This document shows, one piece after another, positions 24,411-35,595 of a DNA stretch of 64,000 nucleotides (position 1 is the first letter of the stretch; each line of letters starts with the position of its first letter). Where the stretch lies: assembly GCA_008694505.1 (NCBI GenBank), contig VZDJ01007753.1, forward strand, positions 24,300,547 to 24,364,546, read 5' to 3'. Below the pieces are notes generated by a model. That model had not been told where the DNA came from, ran no database searches, and saw nothing but the letters and a program-made list of their open reading frames with translations. This stretch comes from Cyanoderma ruficeps (Eukaryota > Chordata > Aves > Passeriformes > Timaliidae). A program made the position numbers and the translations under genes.

Positions 24411-24795
24411 GGGGTTGAGGGGTTTGATTCCTATTGAAGGGCGGGGGGGCATTGTCTGCCTAATCCTAGGATAGTGACTAAGCTGGAGTGGCAAAAGAGT
24501 CAAAAGAATCCTAGCGAGGAGAATGCCTCAGGTGTGATAAATAGAATTATTGGATATCGTAAGCCTTTTTGGGTGGTTGGGGTATGGTGGCCTTAGAATG
24601 TGTTTGCTTGTTTGTCATCTCTTCATTCCTGCAGTATAACCAGGGTTGTGCCAGTAGGCCTGGGGTCAGGAGTCATGAGGAAATGTAGTGAAACCATAGG
24701 GTTAGTCCTGAAGTAGTGACTAGGGCAGTGGCTACTTTTGAAGATTGGTCAGGGCCTTAGGCCTACCATGTGTAGGAATGTACTTGGTGGGCCAT
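24411..24795 (-). pseudogene. COX3: COX3 pseudogene, 5' half (cytochrome c oxidase subunit III)
   Basis: COX3 encodes a core subunit of respiratory complex IV. The ATG is the complement of 24793-24795 and is followed by 'gcccaccaag' as in avian COX3. The block 24533-24592 translates with the mitochondrial code as [20 protein letters not shown], close to the COX3 segment after transmembrane helix 2-3. Further on come an Ala-Phe-rich helix and a HSSLV stretch. There are indels near codon 9 and around 24593-24610, a premature TAA near 24597, and the copy stops at 24411, about half the normal ~261 codons. It cannot be expressed as COX3. Confidence 0.92.
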
Positions 24796-24797
24796 TA

Positions 24798-24915
24798 GAT
24801 ACTTTAAAATATTTTCTTATAGGTATAAGTCTAATAAAATAAAAAATATGTAAATTGGAACTATGGCCACTGCTACATCTAGAACAGTTAGTAAGAGTAG
24901 GATTGATACAGTTGC
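24798..24915 (-). pseudogene. ATP6: ATP6 pseudogene, 3' end (ATP synthase subunit a)
   Basis: ATP6 encodes the membrane subunit a of mitochondrial ATP synthase. On the minus strand the piece reads as a hydrophobic C-terminus with LLLLTVLDVAVAMV followed by an Ile/Phe/Leu-rich helix and LYL, then TAA (complement of 24817-24819) where CAA is expected before Glu-Asn. It immediately precedes COX3 as in mitochondrial DNA. The upstream part of ATP6 is absent beyond about 24915. Two extra codons relative to the usual sequence suggest a small insertion. Confidence 0.85.
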
Positions 24916-26504
24916 CCTGTTCCTCTTCTGGAGAGTTATCTACATATTGCCTGGACAGCTGATCCTCTGTTCCGGAGTCCCTACACATAGAGATACAGAT
25001 TTTGGCCAGCTGGATTATATCAGCTTCTCTCATCAGTGTTTTTCCTGAGATACTAGTCTGCAAAATATGGCTGCTGAAAATCAGGCCCATTCCCTGTGTT
25101 GTCACTTTTGTTAAAGAGGCAGAAATTTCCATGGAAGATCAGAGTGAATATATCATGGAAGATTCCCATCTTCAATTTTCTCTACTGATTATACCACACC
25201 TTTCTTTTCAGTTACACTGGTTATGCAACATGAACGCATGAGAGAAAGGACAAATACAGTCTAAGAATACTAGTGGTTTGGGTTTTGGTTTTCCTATCGT
25301 GTCAGTATTCCAGAGGTTTGCACTATTTGCCTTTTCTAATTTGAGTGAATGGAAACTCATTCCTCTATATTTTGAGCCTCTTAGGTCAACTGGAAACCTA
25401 GGCACAGCAGGCTCACTGAGGAATGACATTTTAGATTTAATGCCCAATTTTCTGCATTCTAGTGATTTAATCCTTTTTACATGGCTTTTAAAGAATGTTA
25501 TTCTGGACTCTACCAACATTGATAGTGACTTTAGTAGTTGAATAAAAGTATTCCTATGGACTGCAGAAATTTATCTTTGGATGTTAATTTAATGTTTTCT
25601 TTTTGTGTGGAGACCACGGTATTAAATAATGAATATAAAGTGAAGAATATAGAATTGTTTAGCAAGCACTCTGAAAATTTTGTATATTATAATCTTACAA
25701 AAATATATCTCAGAAAAAGGGAATAAGGATAACGTACATTATTTGTGAGTGTATAAAATTTCTATTGTGAAATAAGAGTTGCTGATATATGGTGTGTCAT
25801 CTGCTATACAGTTCATAATATATATGTTAGACCTAAATTCTCTTTTAAAATGCATGTCATGGTGAATTTGCATGTAAGTGAAGTTCAAAGGATTTTTAAC
25901 TATTCTAAATTTCATAATAATGTGTTTCTTTATCCTTACTTATTCAGTAACATGTCTATTAAGTTTAGGGGTACAGGTCTCCAAACTACAAAATTTCCAC
26001 AGGGTTCACGTAGGCATATGCCTTTGAAATTGCTTACAAATATCTTTACCCTGCAAATTGAATGTATTGAAGAAATCTGATTTGAAGGCAGTCCTAAATA
26101 CTGAATACTCTTTTTTTCTTTTCTTCTTTTCTTTTTAATCTTTTTTCTTTTTTTTTAAGAAATAGAAGTAATGCTTCTGAAAGGGATGGATAGCTAATTC
26201 TTGAGACTGGTATTCTGTTGAGTTATACAGTAAAGAAAGCATAGAAAATGACAGAAAATATTGCAGGCAGATTGTTCACAGAAGTAAAAACTAGTGTCTC
26301 ATCAAAAAGCTCTCAACCGTGCCTTTCTTTTTATTGCAGATGTGACAGTTGCAATTCATTTTTGTTCACATTGAACATCTGAAATCTGGTTCTCTAGACC
26401 TGATAAAAAATGTAAGGGTAATGTAATGGTTATTTATGAAGGGTCATCTCCTTCATAATGCATATGTTACATCCAGATTTTCTCTTGAAAATTCATCATG
26501 GTGA
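24916..26504. other. AT-rich DNA beside the NUMT
   Basis: The sequence from 24916 to about 25130 does not match mitochondrial DNA as far as I can tell and is presumed to be the nuclear insertion-site flank. No gene recognised. A pyrimidine-rich tract (T/C only apart from a few A) lies at 26108-26157. Confidence 0.4.
26108..26157. repeat. T/C-rich low-complexity tract
   Basis: About 50 nt of almost pure T with interspersed C and a single AA step. Simple low complexity. Confidence 0.9.
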
Positions 26505-27412
26505 CATGTCAAGGCTTATGGGACCACTGATGTTTAATATCTTGATTAATGATCTTCCTGAGGGAATCCAGTGCACCCTCAATAAGTTTGCAGACAACAC
26601 TGAACTGGGTCGGAGTGTTGGTTTGCTGAAGGCTAGGAAAGTTCTGCAGAGGGTTCTCTACTGGCTGGATTGATGGGGCAAGGCCAGTTGTATGGAAGTC
26701 AACAGGGTCACATGCCAGGTCCTGCCCTTGGGTCACAACAGCTTCAGGCAGCATTACAGGCAAAAATTTGGCAGGAAAGCTGCATGGTGGAAAAGGACCT
26801 GGGGTGCTGGTCAACAGGCAGCTGGACATGATCCAGCATATGCCCGGGTGGCCAAGAATGCCAACAGTATCCTGGCCTGTGTCAGCAATAGTGTGGCCAG
26901 CAGGACCAGGGCAGGGATTGCCCTCCTGTACTCGGCACTGGTGAGGCCTCACCTCAAATCCTCTGTCTGGTCCTGAGCAATGGAGTTGGTGAAGGGCCTG
27001 AAGAAAAATTCTTATGAGGAACAGCTGAGGGAGCTGAAGTTGTTTAGCCTGGAGAAGAGGATGTTCAGAGAACTTATCCCTCTCTACAACTGCCTGAAAG
27101 GAGGTTGAAGGGATATGCAGGTTGGTCTCTTCTCCCAGGCAACTAATGGTACTACAAGAAGAAATGGCCTCAACCTGGGCCAGGGGAAGTTCAAGTTGGA
27201 CATCAAGAAAAATTTCTTCACTGAAGGAGTAATTAAGCATTGGAACAGGCTCCCCGGAATTATGGTGGAGTTACCATCCCTGGAAGAGTTCAGGAAATGA
27301 CTGGATATGCTATTTAGTTTAACATTAATTTAACATGGTAGATTTTGGTCAAAGGTTGGGCCTGATGATCTTGGAGAGCTCTTTCAGACTAAATGATTAT
27401 ATGACTCTAAAT
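26505..27412 (+). mobile_element. CR1 LINE, 5'-truncated, about 900 bp
   Basis: Starts in the reverse-transcriptase domain with a frame reading GPLMFNILINDLPEGIQCTL; the catalytic FADD box is changed to FADN here, near 26590-26604. It goes on through ORF2 ('ggccagcaggaccaggg' at 26895-26911), the 'ggagaagagg' block at 27051-27060, and 'ttcttcactgaagg' at 27213-27226. The end 'aaatgattatatgactcta' at 27393-27411 is a decayed CR1 terminus. ORF2 is split by frameshifts. It belongs to a different subfamily from the copy at 17675, judging by the 3' part. Confidence 0.92.
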
Positions 27413-30400
27413 GCATTTTATTGTGAATTAAGAGAAGTATGCATTTTTTCTAGGAAATGAATCACCTAAGTTTTTTATAAAATATTTGAGGATGATTTTC
27501 CATCAAGTAATTTGTATTTATTTATGTCAACTTTATATATTTTTATGCTCAATAAAAGGCTGCCTGTGGTAATTACCAAGAAGAGCTCACAAAAGCCTGG
27601 TCAAGAATCTTACTCTTGGATATATTTTTGTTATTGTTTGAATATATTAAAAATTGGAGATCAAAAAGGGGTTACAAAATCAGAATCTCATGAAACACAT
27701 TGTTTTTATGAGGCCAAATTCTCTAACTGATTATTGCGTTTTAGGTCCCGATCAAATTTAGAAGGAATAACACAGCAATATTTGCCCCTAAAATTATTTT
27801 GTTATCTCTTTTATGTTAGTACACCAAGTTTCAAGCACATTTCTGAAATTTGAGCATTATGTTAAAAAGTTTAGCTGACACAGAGAGAAAATATGCTATA
27901 AATAGTACTAGAATAGATACTTCAGCACATGATGAGCATAGAAAAAGAAAACATGGATCATAACTGGAATAAAATTTTCAGAGCTGGGTCCAGTCACAGA
28001 GGGTGAATGTTTTTATGGCAGTGCAGCACATCCCAGGTGGAAATTACCAAGCTATTATCGAATTGTCATCAAGCTTCAGTAGAATGTTTTGACCCCTCAG
28101 AAGACCAGAATACAATCTTTCACAACACACAGCTGAGAGACATCATCCCTGTGGGTGGAGCATTTCCCATATCATGAGAGGGAGCTGTTAACAGTAACAA
28201 TAACAAAACAAAAGGAAAACCATTCTTGGAATCCACAGATACAGGAAATCAGAGGGGTCAGAACACCAGTAATAGTGGCCAATTTGTATTACCAGAATTG
28301 AGGACTCAGAAAGTTTTGTGGTCCCAGATATTCAGGTTGCCAAAAACAAGAGGTGCAACTAGACACAAAAGATATTCTCTCCATTTTGTGGAGCACAAAG
28401 TTCAGTTCTCACTCCAATTTCAATGAATGCTAAAAGCTAGGCAGGGAAGCAAAACATACTGATTAAATAAAAAAATTGAAAGGACAAAGTGAGTCAAATG
28501 CTCAAATAAGTACCCCTTGGTTAAAATTTATATTCATTCTTACATTAGATATATTTTAAATAACCTCTGACACAAATGTTCTTTGATTTTTTTGTCTATC
28601 CAAACACATTCATTTCAATAGAATTATAGAATTTATTGAAGTTTGATAAAAATTCTAGAAGGTATTTCCACTCTGCAGCATCAATGTAAATCTGAATTGA
28701 TTGCCTGTGAAATCATTGTATACCTCTGGAGTGAACTGCTCTATGAGATTGACATCACACTCAAAGAACTATATATATATAATTTTGTGTGTTACGTTCT
28801 TTCCAGATAGACATGAATCCATTTAATCTGGAAATTTTTATGGTTTATTAAAAAAAATCAATGCTTTTGAGCTGTGAGTAGGCTTTAAAAGGTAACAGCT
28901 CTGAGCAGATCTCTTTTCTTTACGAGATTTAATTTGAAAAAATGCCAATTTTGATGACGTTATCAAAGGAAGAAATTTTGCTCATTTGTTTACTAAATCA
29001 TATTTACACTGAGAAATGTATTACTCCATTAGTGAATTGCTTTGCACATACTCATGTGCATTTAAATAAAGAAAGTGACAGCTGTTCCTGATCATTTACC
29101 AATTTGCAGAATATTCCTTGACTCTCCAAAATGTATGTCATAGCTGGATAAAATATTGCAAAATATTTTTTCAGACATGACCTCCAGAGATGGTTTTCTT
29201 TGTATGACGTGTTAACTATTAGAGATCATTGGAGAGAAAGTATCAATCCAATGTTTTTTCTTTTCTTTCTTTCCCTTGTGAAACATTAATAAAAATGTAG
29301 TAGGCTCTAGAGACCCAGGACCTAAGATAAACATTTTTCTTAAGGTACCACAATCAAGTCAAAATTTCCCAGACAATAACTATGTCATACACAATAGCAA
29401 AGATATTTATTTTAAAAGAGGTTTGTAAATGTTGAGCACTAGACTAAGCTGAGACAATAGACAGGCAAAAATAGTACTTGACTTATTACTTTGGTACAAT
29501 AAAAACTCAGTACTAACCATGTATCAATATTTATGTTTTAGCTGATTGGAAATTTTGGATCAGAGTCTTGTATGAATATTAAAGGCTTATTTCACACTAG
29601 CTTTAGTGAAACGAGTTCTCTCAAATTCCCACACCTGATAAATTCATTATATGAACACAAAACATTCCCAGACTAAAGAATGAAATTAAATTGATGCAAA
29701 ATTTGAATGAATTTTAGACTGAATGTCTTGCAGAAATTATCCTCTCAGAAGAGCAAACATGAAAGTGAGTTATATGAGAATAGAATTTGTTCTGAACTCC
29801 CTCTTTAAAGGTGGCTTGCTTCTTTAAAATTATGTTGGATAGCAGCCGTGTGAGTTTGCCTAACATTTTTAAAAACAATGCTTAAAGTAAGCATTTCAGT
29901 GGGGGAAAATTCTTATCAAAATCAGGATACAGAAGTCAAGTGTTTGACCAAAATGACAATATGTGTTGTTATTAACAATAATAAATAATAATAATCATCT
30001 ACATTTTCATATAAAATATTTTATTTCAGGATCTTTTGTGCTATGGAATGGTGATGAATTATCCTATTTCATAGTTGAGATAGAATAGGAAGACAATGTT
30101 TCCATATCATTCCTATCACATTGGATGTGAAAGACATATGGAAGGAAGAAAAGTAGGAAGATGTAGCTCTGATTTGGCTACTCTACACCATCATAACAGT
30201 TTGGAACATACCAGTTATACACTAATGTTATTTAGAACATTAGCCTTGGTACTTATATAATCAAGACTGTGTAGACCTTCAGCTAAATATGAGATGTGGA
30301 ATGTGTAGAGGTAAATCTGAATTCTATCTACATTCTTCTTGCAGTTAGTGGATGAACAATGTAATAAACAAAATAATGGTTTCTGCATTTCATTAACAAA

Positions 30401-31033
30401 GCTTGAGTCCTTCAGGTTGTTTCACCCTTTCTTCACCTTTATGGTTGTGTTCTATTTTAGTACTGATGCTGTTTTATTTTCTGTGTGTGGCAGGCCACCA
30501 TACCATAGAGCCTTGTCTCACACTTCATTAATAGGTCTGAAGTATTATAAAATGAAATCATAAAAGAAATGTAGAGAATGGAAACTTTGTAATATATGTA
30601 CATCCATTTTTTCTAGTGTTCTCATTCTAGAGAGTTTTCTGCTTCAAGAAATATTAATAGTGGTGCATTGCTACAGAAACCTTTGAGTCTTTATATTTTT
30701 TTTTTCTCTTTCATCACCAGTTATGTTATGTTTTCTGTGGCTTGTAAGTTAACACACATGCCTTAACTTCAGATTTTAACTTTGCTAGTACTGTAAAAAT
30801 GTCTCCTAAAATATTAAATATCTTGTACCATAATATTTGTTATTTTTACACCTAAATAAATTCAAAGGAGAAAAAAATATATTTTATCTTTTTGCTCATT
30901 GTAAGTTCTTTTCAAGTGTATGTGATATGTTTTCAATGTAAAAAGAATGATTAGATGTAATTACCAGACCACTAGGGGGAAAAAAAGTTATATGTTCCAT
31001 TTTACTTGCACTTTTTAAGGAAAGAAAACTTAC
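27413..31033. other. AT-rich gene-free stretch
   Basis: No gene or datable repeat recognised. Local simple sequence: ATA-type repeats at about 29971-29996 and a short AT run near 28771-28781. Confidence 0.4.
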
Positions 31034-31115
31034 CAGAAACCATATTGTAAGGTTTGTTCTTTCCCCAGGCTTGAAATGAATATAAATAGCTGTCATAAAC
31101 TATGCCAATAAACCA
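31034..31115 (-). other. Candidate exon (unconfirmed)
   Basis: On the minus strand, an acceptor-like sequence (pyrimidine-rich, ending ctttcag at 31116-31122) is followed by 82 nt that stay open, reading WFIGIVYDSYLYSFQAWGKN and ending ...MVS, and then a strong donor, CTG|GTAAGT (GTAAGT is the complement of 31028-31033). The frame stays open upstream to 31346 as well. I do not recognise the peptide. A strong-looking pair of splice signals this close can arise by chance in 64 kb, so this is a pointer only. Confidence 0.2.
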
Positions 31116-33135
31116 CTGAAAGAATGCAAACTGCAAAAGTGAGGCTGTTTTACCGTGCTGCTGTGCCCACTGCTTCACACAGAGCACAGCTCTCCCTTCA
31201 TGGTGTGTATGAGCACACACTTGCACGTCTGCAATGTCCACAGCTGCACCATAAAGCATGTTTGGTTCCTGCAGATGATGAGGCATGTACAAGTTTCTGA
31301 TGCATTTTGAAACAAATGTCTCTTTAAGTGTATGTTTAAGGTTCACGGGAGATAATAGAAAAGGAGAAATTATGCAGGGAGTTGATAAGCCTAGCCATAA
31401 TTGCAGAAGGCTTAGGATGGTCTCAGACTGAAGACAAATTCATGAGGGATTTTTTCCTTATGTTACCACAAACTATTTTTAAAAAGCATATCTATTTAAA
31501 TGAATATATAACAATTATTTTTGCATACATAGGTGTACTTAAAGTATTCTTTTAATACATAGTTATATCTCTGTACAAATGAAAAATGGAAACTGAATCA
31601 TCAGATACATATCAGTTGCAATATAAAAGCTATTCTATCAAAGATGAAAATTAGAAACAAATTCTGCACTATATTTATTATGAAATATATGACGAACAGT
31701 TGAGAAAATTCTGTGCCGTTCAAGGTTCTATTAGCTTTCCAAACTTTGGAGTGCTCTGCAGTGATGTGCAGAAATTACTGAGGTAATCCATACAGCAGAA
31801 ACGATATAACTAAGCTAATGCTGGCCTCTGCCTGCAGTGTTCCTACCAGATATAAAATGGGAAAGTCTGAAATGTTACCCATGTAAGAAGGTTCTTGGTA
31901 CCCTTCTGGAACATGTTCTCATCTTGTCAATGAAATGCTCACTAGCTCTACTTTAGATAAAATACAATAAATCATCCAAAACTTCAATTTAAAGTAATCT
32001 TGCTTAAATTTATTCTATTGGTAAAAGCCAAAAGGAAAGTCAGATGAACCAGTGTTGACAGAGCTTTTCAGATGGCATTGCAAAGGGGAAGCAGGGACAA
32101 ATGGGTCTTTGGTAGTAGTATCTTCAGAAGCTAGTTGCCTGCTAAATGAATACCTTCCCATAGCTGTTAGTTTTTTCTACTGAGGCAACTTTGATTTTAG
32201 TACCTAAACAGCACAATATCAAGTACACAGCTGAGTTGGTTTTGAGAAACCTGTCTCATGTAATGAAAGCTTTTGGAGCTGTACTGGTCTGCCTATTTAA
32301 TGAGGGCACTGGGTCCATGGCTATGCTAGCCAAACAGCCCCCCAAAACCATCTTCATCCTCTTGCTATGCACCTCTTTTGCATTTACCTTTAAATTACCT
32401 GTGTCATGATAGTCACTTGTTGTGGACCAGTTGTTCTTCCACATGTAGCTGGATTTCCTCTTTTTTATCTTAACCAAGTAGCACTGCTAATCAATGTCAA
32501 ACAATGCTCTGAATTTCAGATCATGATCAGATCACATTATCACAAAATTATCTTCCCAGGTAATTTGAGAAACCATTTTGAACACTCTTAAGCCTTGGCT
32601 TAACCTATGACTCTGATGTGTCTTTCTGCAGAGTAGGTTCAGCACAAAAGTGTTTCGGCAAATGTTGACATCCAGAAGTTTAAACACATAAATTACAATT
32701 TATGTAACTGTAGGTTTGAGTAGCAGCTCAAAAGCAGCTTTGGAGACTTTGGGACTTAAAGAAAGTGAAGAGAGAGGTGCATTTATATCTTTTGAGACCC
32801 TTATCGGAGAGTTTAAAACAACAACCTGTGAAAGTACTTTTATAAAATGGCATTTACAAACCTGGAAATTGTAATTATATAATTAGCACACCTATGGACC
32901 ACTCCTTGTGAAAGAATTGGCCAGATAAGCATACATTTAAGGGTAAATAAATTGTCTTAATTAGTAGAATAGAATTCTGCCAACATATAGGAGGAAACTG
33001 TTCAAGAAATAGATTCTCAATAAAATGTTTTCTTCTTAAATGCCTACATTTTTAAAATTTCTGTGAAAAAGCAGTTTTAAAAGTCACGATTTTCATTTAA
33101 TAATAAATTTCTAGATACAAATTCATATTTGAAAC
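31116..33135. other. AT-rich stretch with a GC-richer patch
   Basis: 31140-31290 is visibly richer in G and C than its surroundings and reads open on the minus strand in the same frame as the candidate exon. The rest is ordinary AT-rich DNA with nothing recognised. Confidence 0.35.
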
Positions 33136-33185
33136 TGAATCTGAAATGTTTTTGAAATATTTTTGAAATATTTTTTGAAATTTTG
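33136..33185. repeat. Short tandem repeat, TTTTTGAAATA units
   Basis: Three to four imperfect copies of 'tttttgaaata'. Simple slippage product. Confidence 0.8.
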
Positions 33186-34190
33186 GACATATTTATTATT
33201 TGATCTCTTAATTTCATTGTTTTCTAAAAAATCAAAGTCAGCAAGTTTCAAAAGAAAATATTTATTTCTATAATAAGATTATACAATAACTGTTAGATTC
33301 TTTTTCTTCAGAATGGATTTTTAGAGCACTTGGGTAATGGCTATGCAGTAGTAAACAAGTGACATTGCTTTCATGTATTTTCTACTCATGGTAGTTTTTC
33401 ATAAAGTTGTAATATTACACTTTTCATAATGATGGTTTTTGCTCAGAATGGTAAGATGAGAAGAATTTTTGTGAACATAACTCCAGCAGTCTCATTTTAG
33501 AGTTCTGAAATCATTACCTTTATTGCTGCCTAAAGATATAATGCATCACTTACAGTAGAAGCCAGCAGTGGCATTTGTCTTCCATCACTTCCAGGCTTGG
33601 CTTCATTTTTTGTATTAATTTATGTACTGCATGTCCTGGATCTAAAAAAGATTAATGCATAATGGCAAAAAAAGTGCAGCACATGCTAAAAGATGGCATA
33701 CTTTCGGGGTAGATACTATATGTTTAGGTATAAGAAATGCAATACCCTGTGCTGTTATTCTCATCACAGAGCTGTAGGTGGTATCTGGGACATAACATTC
33801 TTATATTGCTTTATTTATATGGTTTCATACAAGGCAATGAGTAGTAGAAATTAATGGGATTTTTTAAGTAATGTGAGATCACCCTCCACAGGAAATACCA
33901 TAGAATGCAGAATTCCTTGATAGCCTGCAGGTTCCAGTAACTCCCCTATGCGCTGCTATAATTTCCCAAATATTCCACAGAATTTTTCACCTGTGATGCA
34001 TCCTGTTCAGTCTCTCCATGTTTACCCATCTTGTGAAAGCCAACAACCCTTTCAAAAACAGAGAATTGAGACACAGGACACTTTCCATATTTCACGATTT
34101 TCGGTCACAGCTTTAACCAATTCAGCCTGCAATGATATGTCTGACAGAGGATAATCTTGTTTGGAAAATTGCTGCTCTATTCCCTTTTCA

Positions 34191-34320
34191 TTCTCTTTTC
34201 CTTCTTCTTCTTCTTCTTCTTCTTCTTCTTCTTCTTCTTNTCCTTCTCCTTCTCCTTCTGCTTTTTCTTCTTCTTCTTTTTTAACTTTCTTTTCTTTTTC
34301 TCTTCCCTTCCCTTTTCTTT
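34191..34320. repeat. TTC-type pyrimidine tract with one ambiguous base
   Basis: 34191-34259 is entirely C/T apart from N at 34240; (TTC)n at 34200-34239, then TCC/TTC mixtures. After G at 34260 and AA at 34283-34284, further pyrimidine runs reach 34320. It is the complementary type to the GAA tract at 9475. The N suggests the array length is not resolved. Confidence 0.95.
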
Positions 34321-35149
34321 GTCTTTTCTTTTGAGTTTACTTAGGTAGAAAGTAATTTACAAACTTGAATTCCAATTCCAAAATAAATGTTCCAGGGATG
34401 AGGAATCTATGTCTTCAGGAAGAAATGTGTCTACTCTGGGTAATACTGATGCTGTTATCCTCTCTCAATCCTTGGCATTTGTCTTCCCCATGGAAGCAGA
34501 CTGATGATGCCATGAAAGGCTTGGGATTTGGTAAAATATGAGAGGTAGATAAAAGTAGAAATTTAAGGCATGAAGACCAAAGAAAATGTTTATCTTTGTA
34601 GATATGATTTATATATCTTTGTAGATAAATTGTTCTAATCAGCACAGGGGTAAGCAGAAACCTCCTGTAGGTGCTATTCTCTACAGCAGAGACCCCACTC
34701 TGCAGAAAACCAATTTAAAAGGTATAGTTATTGCAACTTTGCTTTAGTGATTTGGCAACACTTCTTTTTCTCTATTCTCTTCCCCTGCTGAGCCCATCAC
34801 TGTGCATGATTCTATCCACATCCTCTAACATTAACTTTCTCTTTTCTTCACACCCATTGCTCCACCTGTCTAAGTCCCTTTTTAATGTTATCTCTCTCCC
34901 TTTTAATGTTTTTGTTCTTTCTCCTCCACTCGAAGTTACTGTCCTCTTAAAAGTCTTGTCTCATACACCTGGAATTCATTGGAAAAACTTTGGGTCTTTT
35001 TACAGTTTATTTCTAGAACCCTCTCACTGGACAATGGCCTCTAGCAATAGTAGTGTATGTGGTTCCCCCATGAATGGAAAAAGGCAGTGTCTTTCTCAGG
35101 GGAGGAACACTGGTATTTCATTGGTATTTTGAATTATTGTGTTCTAGGC
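34321..35149. other. No gene recognised
   Basis: A 133-codon open frame (34731-35132, plus) is dominated by Leu/Ser/Phe from a T/C-rich strand and has no recognised family. Nothing else seen. Confidence 0.4.
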
Positions 35150-35595
35150 AGACTGTGATGTTTAGAAGTAGCTATTTGTAACCCCAGTTCCTGATCTTCC
35201 ACAGGAGCCGTGATCAGCTTTAAGCAAGGTGACTGTGACTGCTTGGCAACGCCAAGGTGTAATACTTTCCACCCTGATTTCTATGTCTACACCCTGTTCT
35301 GTACCCTGCAGGGACAGTGAGCAGGACTCCGATTCATACAGAAATTCACAGCCTAAATATCAGAGCAGTGATTCTCACACCTGGTTGGTTCCGAGGCAGG
35401 TACCCTGCAGACACTGATACCCTGTGCAGGAGCTGGGAGCAGCTTTGCAGTGGGTCCTGAGCCAGCGCTGGGGTAGGAGGTCACCAGCCCCACTTCCCCT
35501 CTCACCTGGAATGAGATGGATATTTGGCAGGTGATTGTTCCTATGCCTTTTGGCACTAGCACTGTACACACCATGCCTTGGTACCTCTTTCAATA
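35150..35595. other. GC-richer island of unknown nature
   Basis: About 445 bp that is clearly less AT-rich than its flanks, with blocks such as 'ccagcgctggggtaggagg' (35463-35481). It holds a 15-bp inverted repeat CTTGGC-AAC-GCCAAG at 35251-35265. The right end ('ctctttcaatacacgcttga') faintly recalls a retroviral R-U5 region, so a decayed LTR is possible; an unmethylated or conserved regulatory element is another option. No coding frame longer than about 73 codons. Confidence 0.3.

Larger units (their letters stand above)
24411..24915 (-). pseudogene. NUMT: nuclear copy of mitochondrial ATP6 end and COX3 start
   Basis: Read on the minus strand, this is avian-type mitochondrial DNA in mitochondrial gene order: the last ~35 codons of ATP6, then the first ~128 codons of COX3. 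The segment ends abruptly at both sides in unrelated nuclear sequence. UGA codons fall where tryptophan is expected (vertebrate mitochondrial code), and frameshifts plus CAA-to-TAA changes show that it is decaying and non-functional. It has no introns and no nuclear targeting sequence. Mitochondrial identity was assigned by recognising protein and nucleotide patterns; no search was run. Confidence 0.92.

Noticed and set aside
24916..25130. Extension of the NUMT into upstream ATP6
   Set aside because: The complement does not follow the ATP6 protein (no LTANLTAGH-type block), so the mitochondrial match was ended near 24915.
24749..25132. 127-codon minus-strand ORF
   Set aside because: It crosses from nuclear flank into the NUMT in a frame other than ATP6 or COX3.
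34157..34348. 63-codon Phe/Ser-rich ORF
   Set aside because: Made by the TTC tract and contains the ambiguous base.
34731..35132. 133-codon Leu/Ser-rich ORF
   Set aside because: Arises from a pyrimidine-rich strand that lacks stops; no family recognised.
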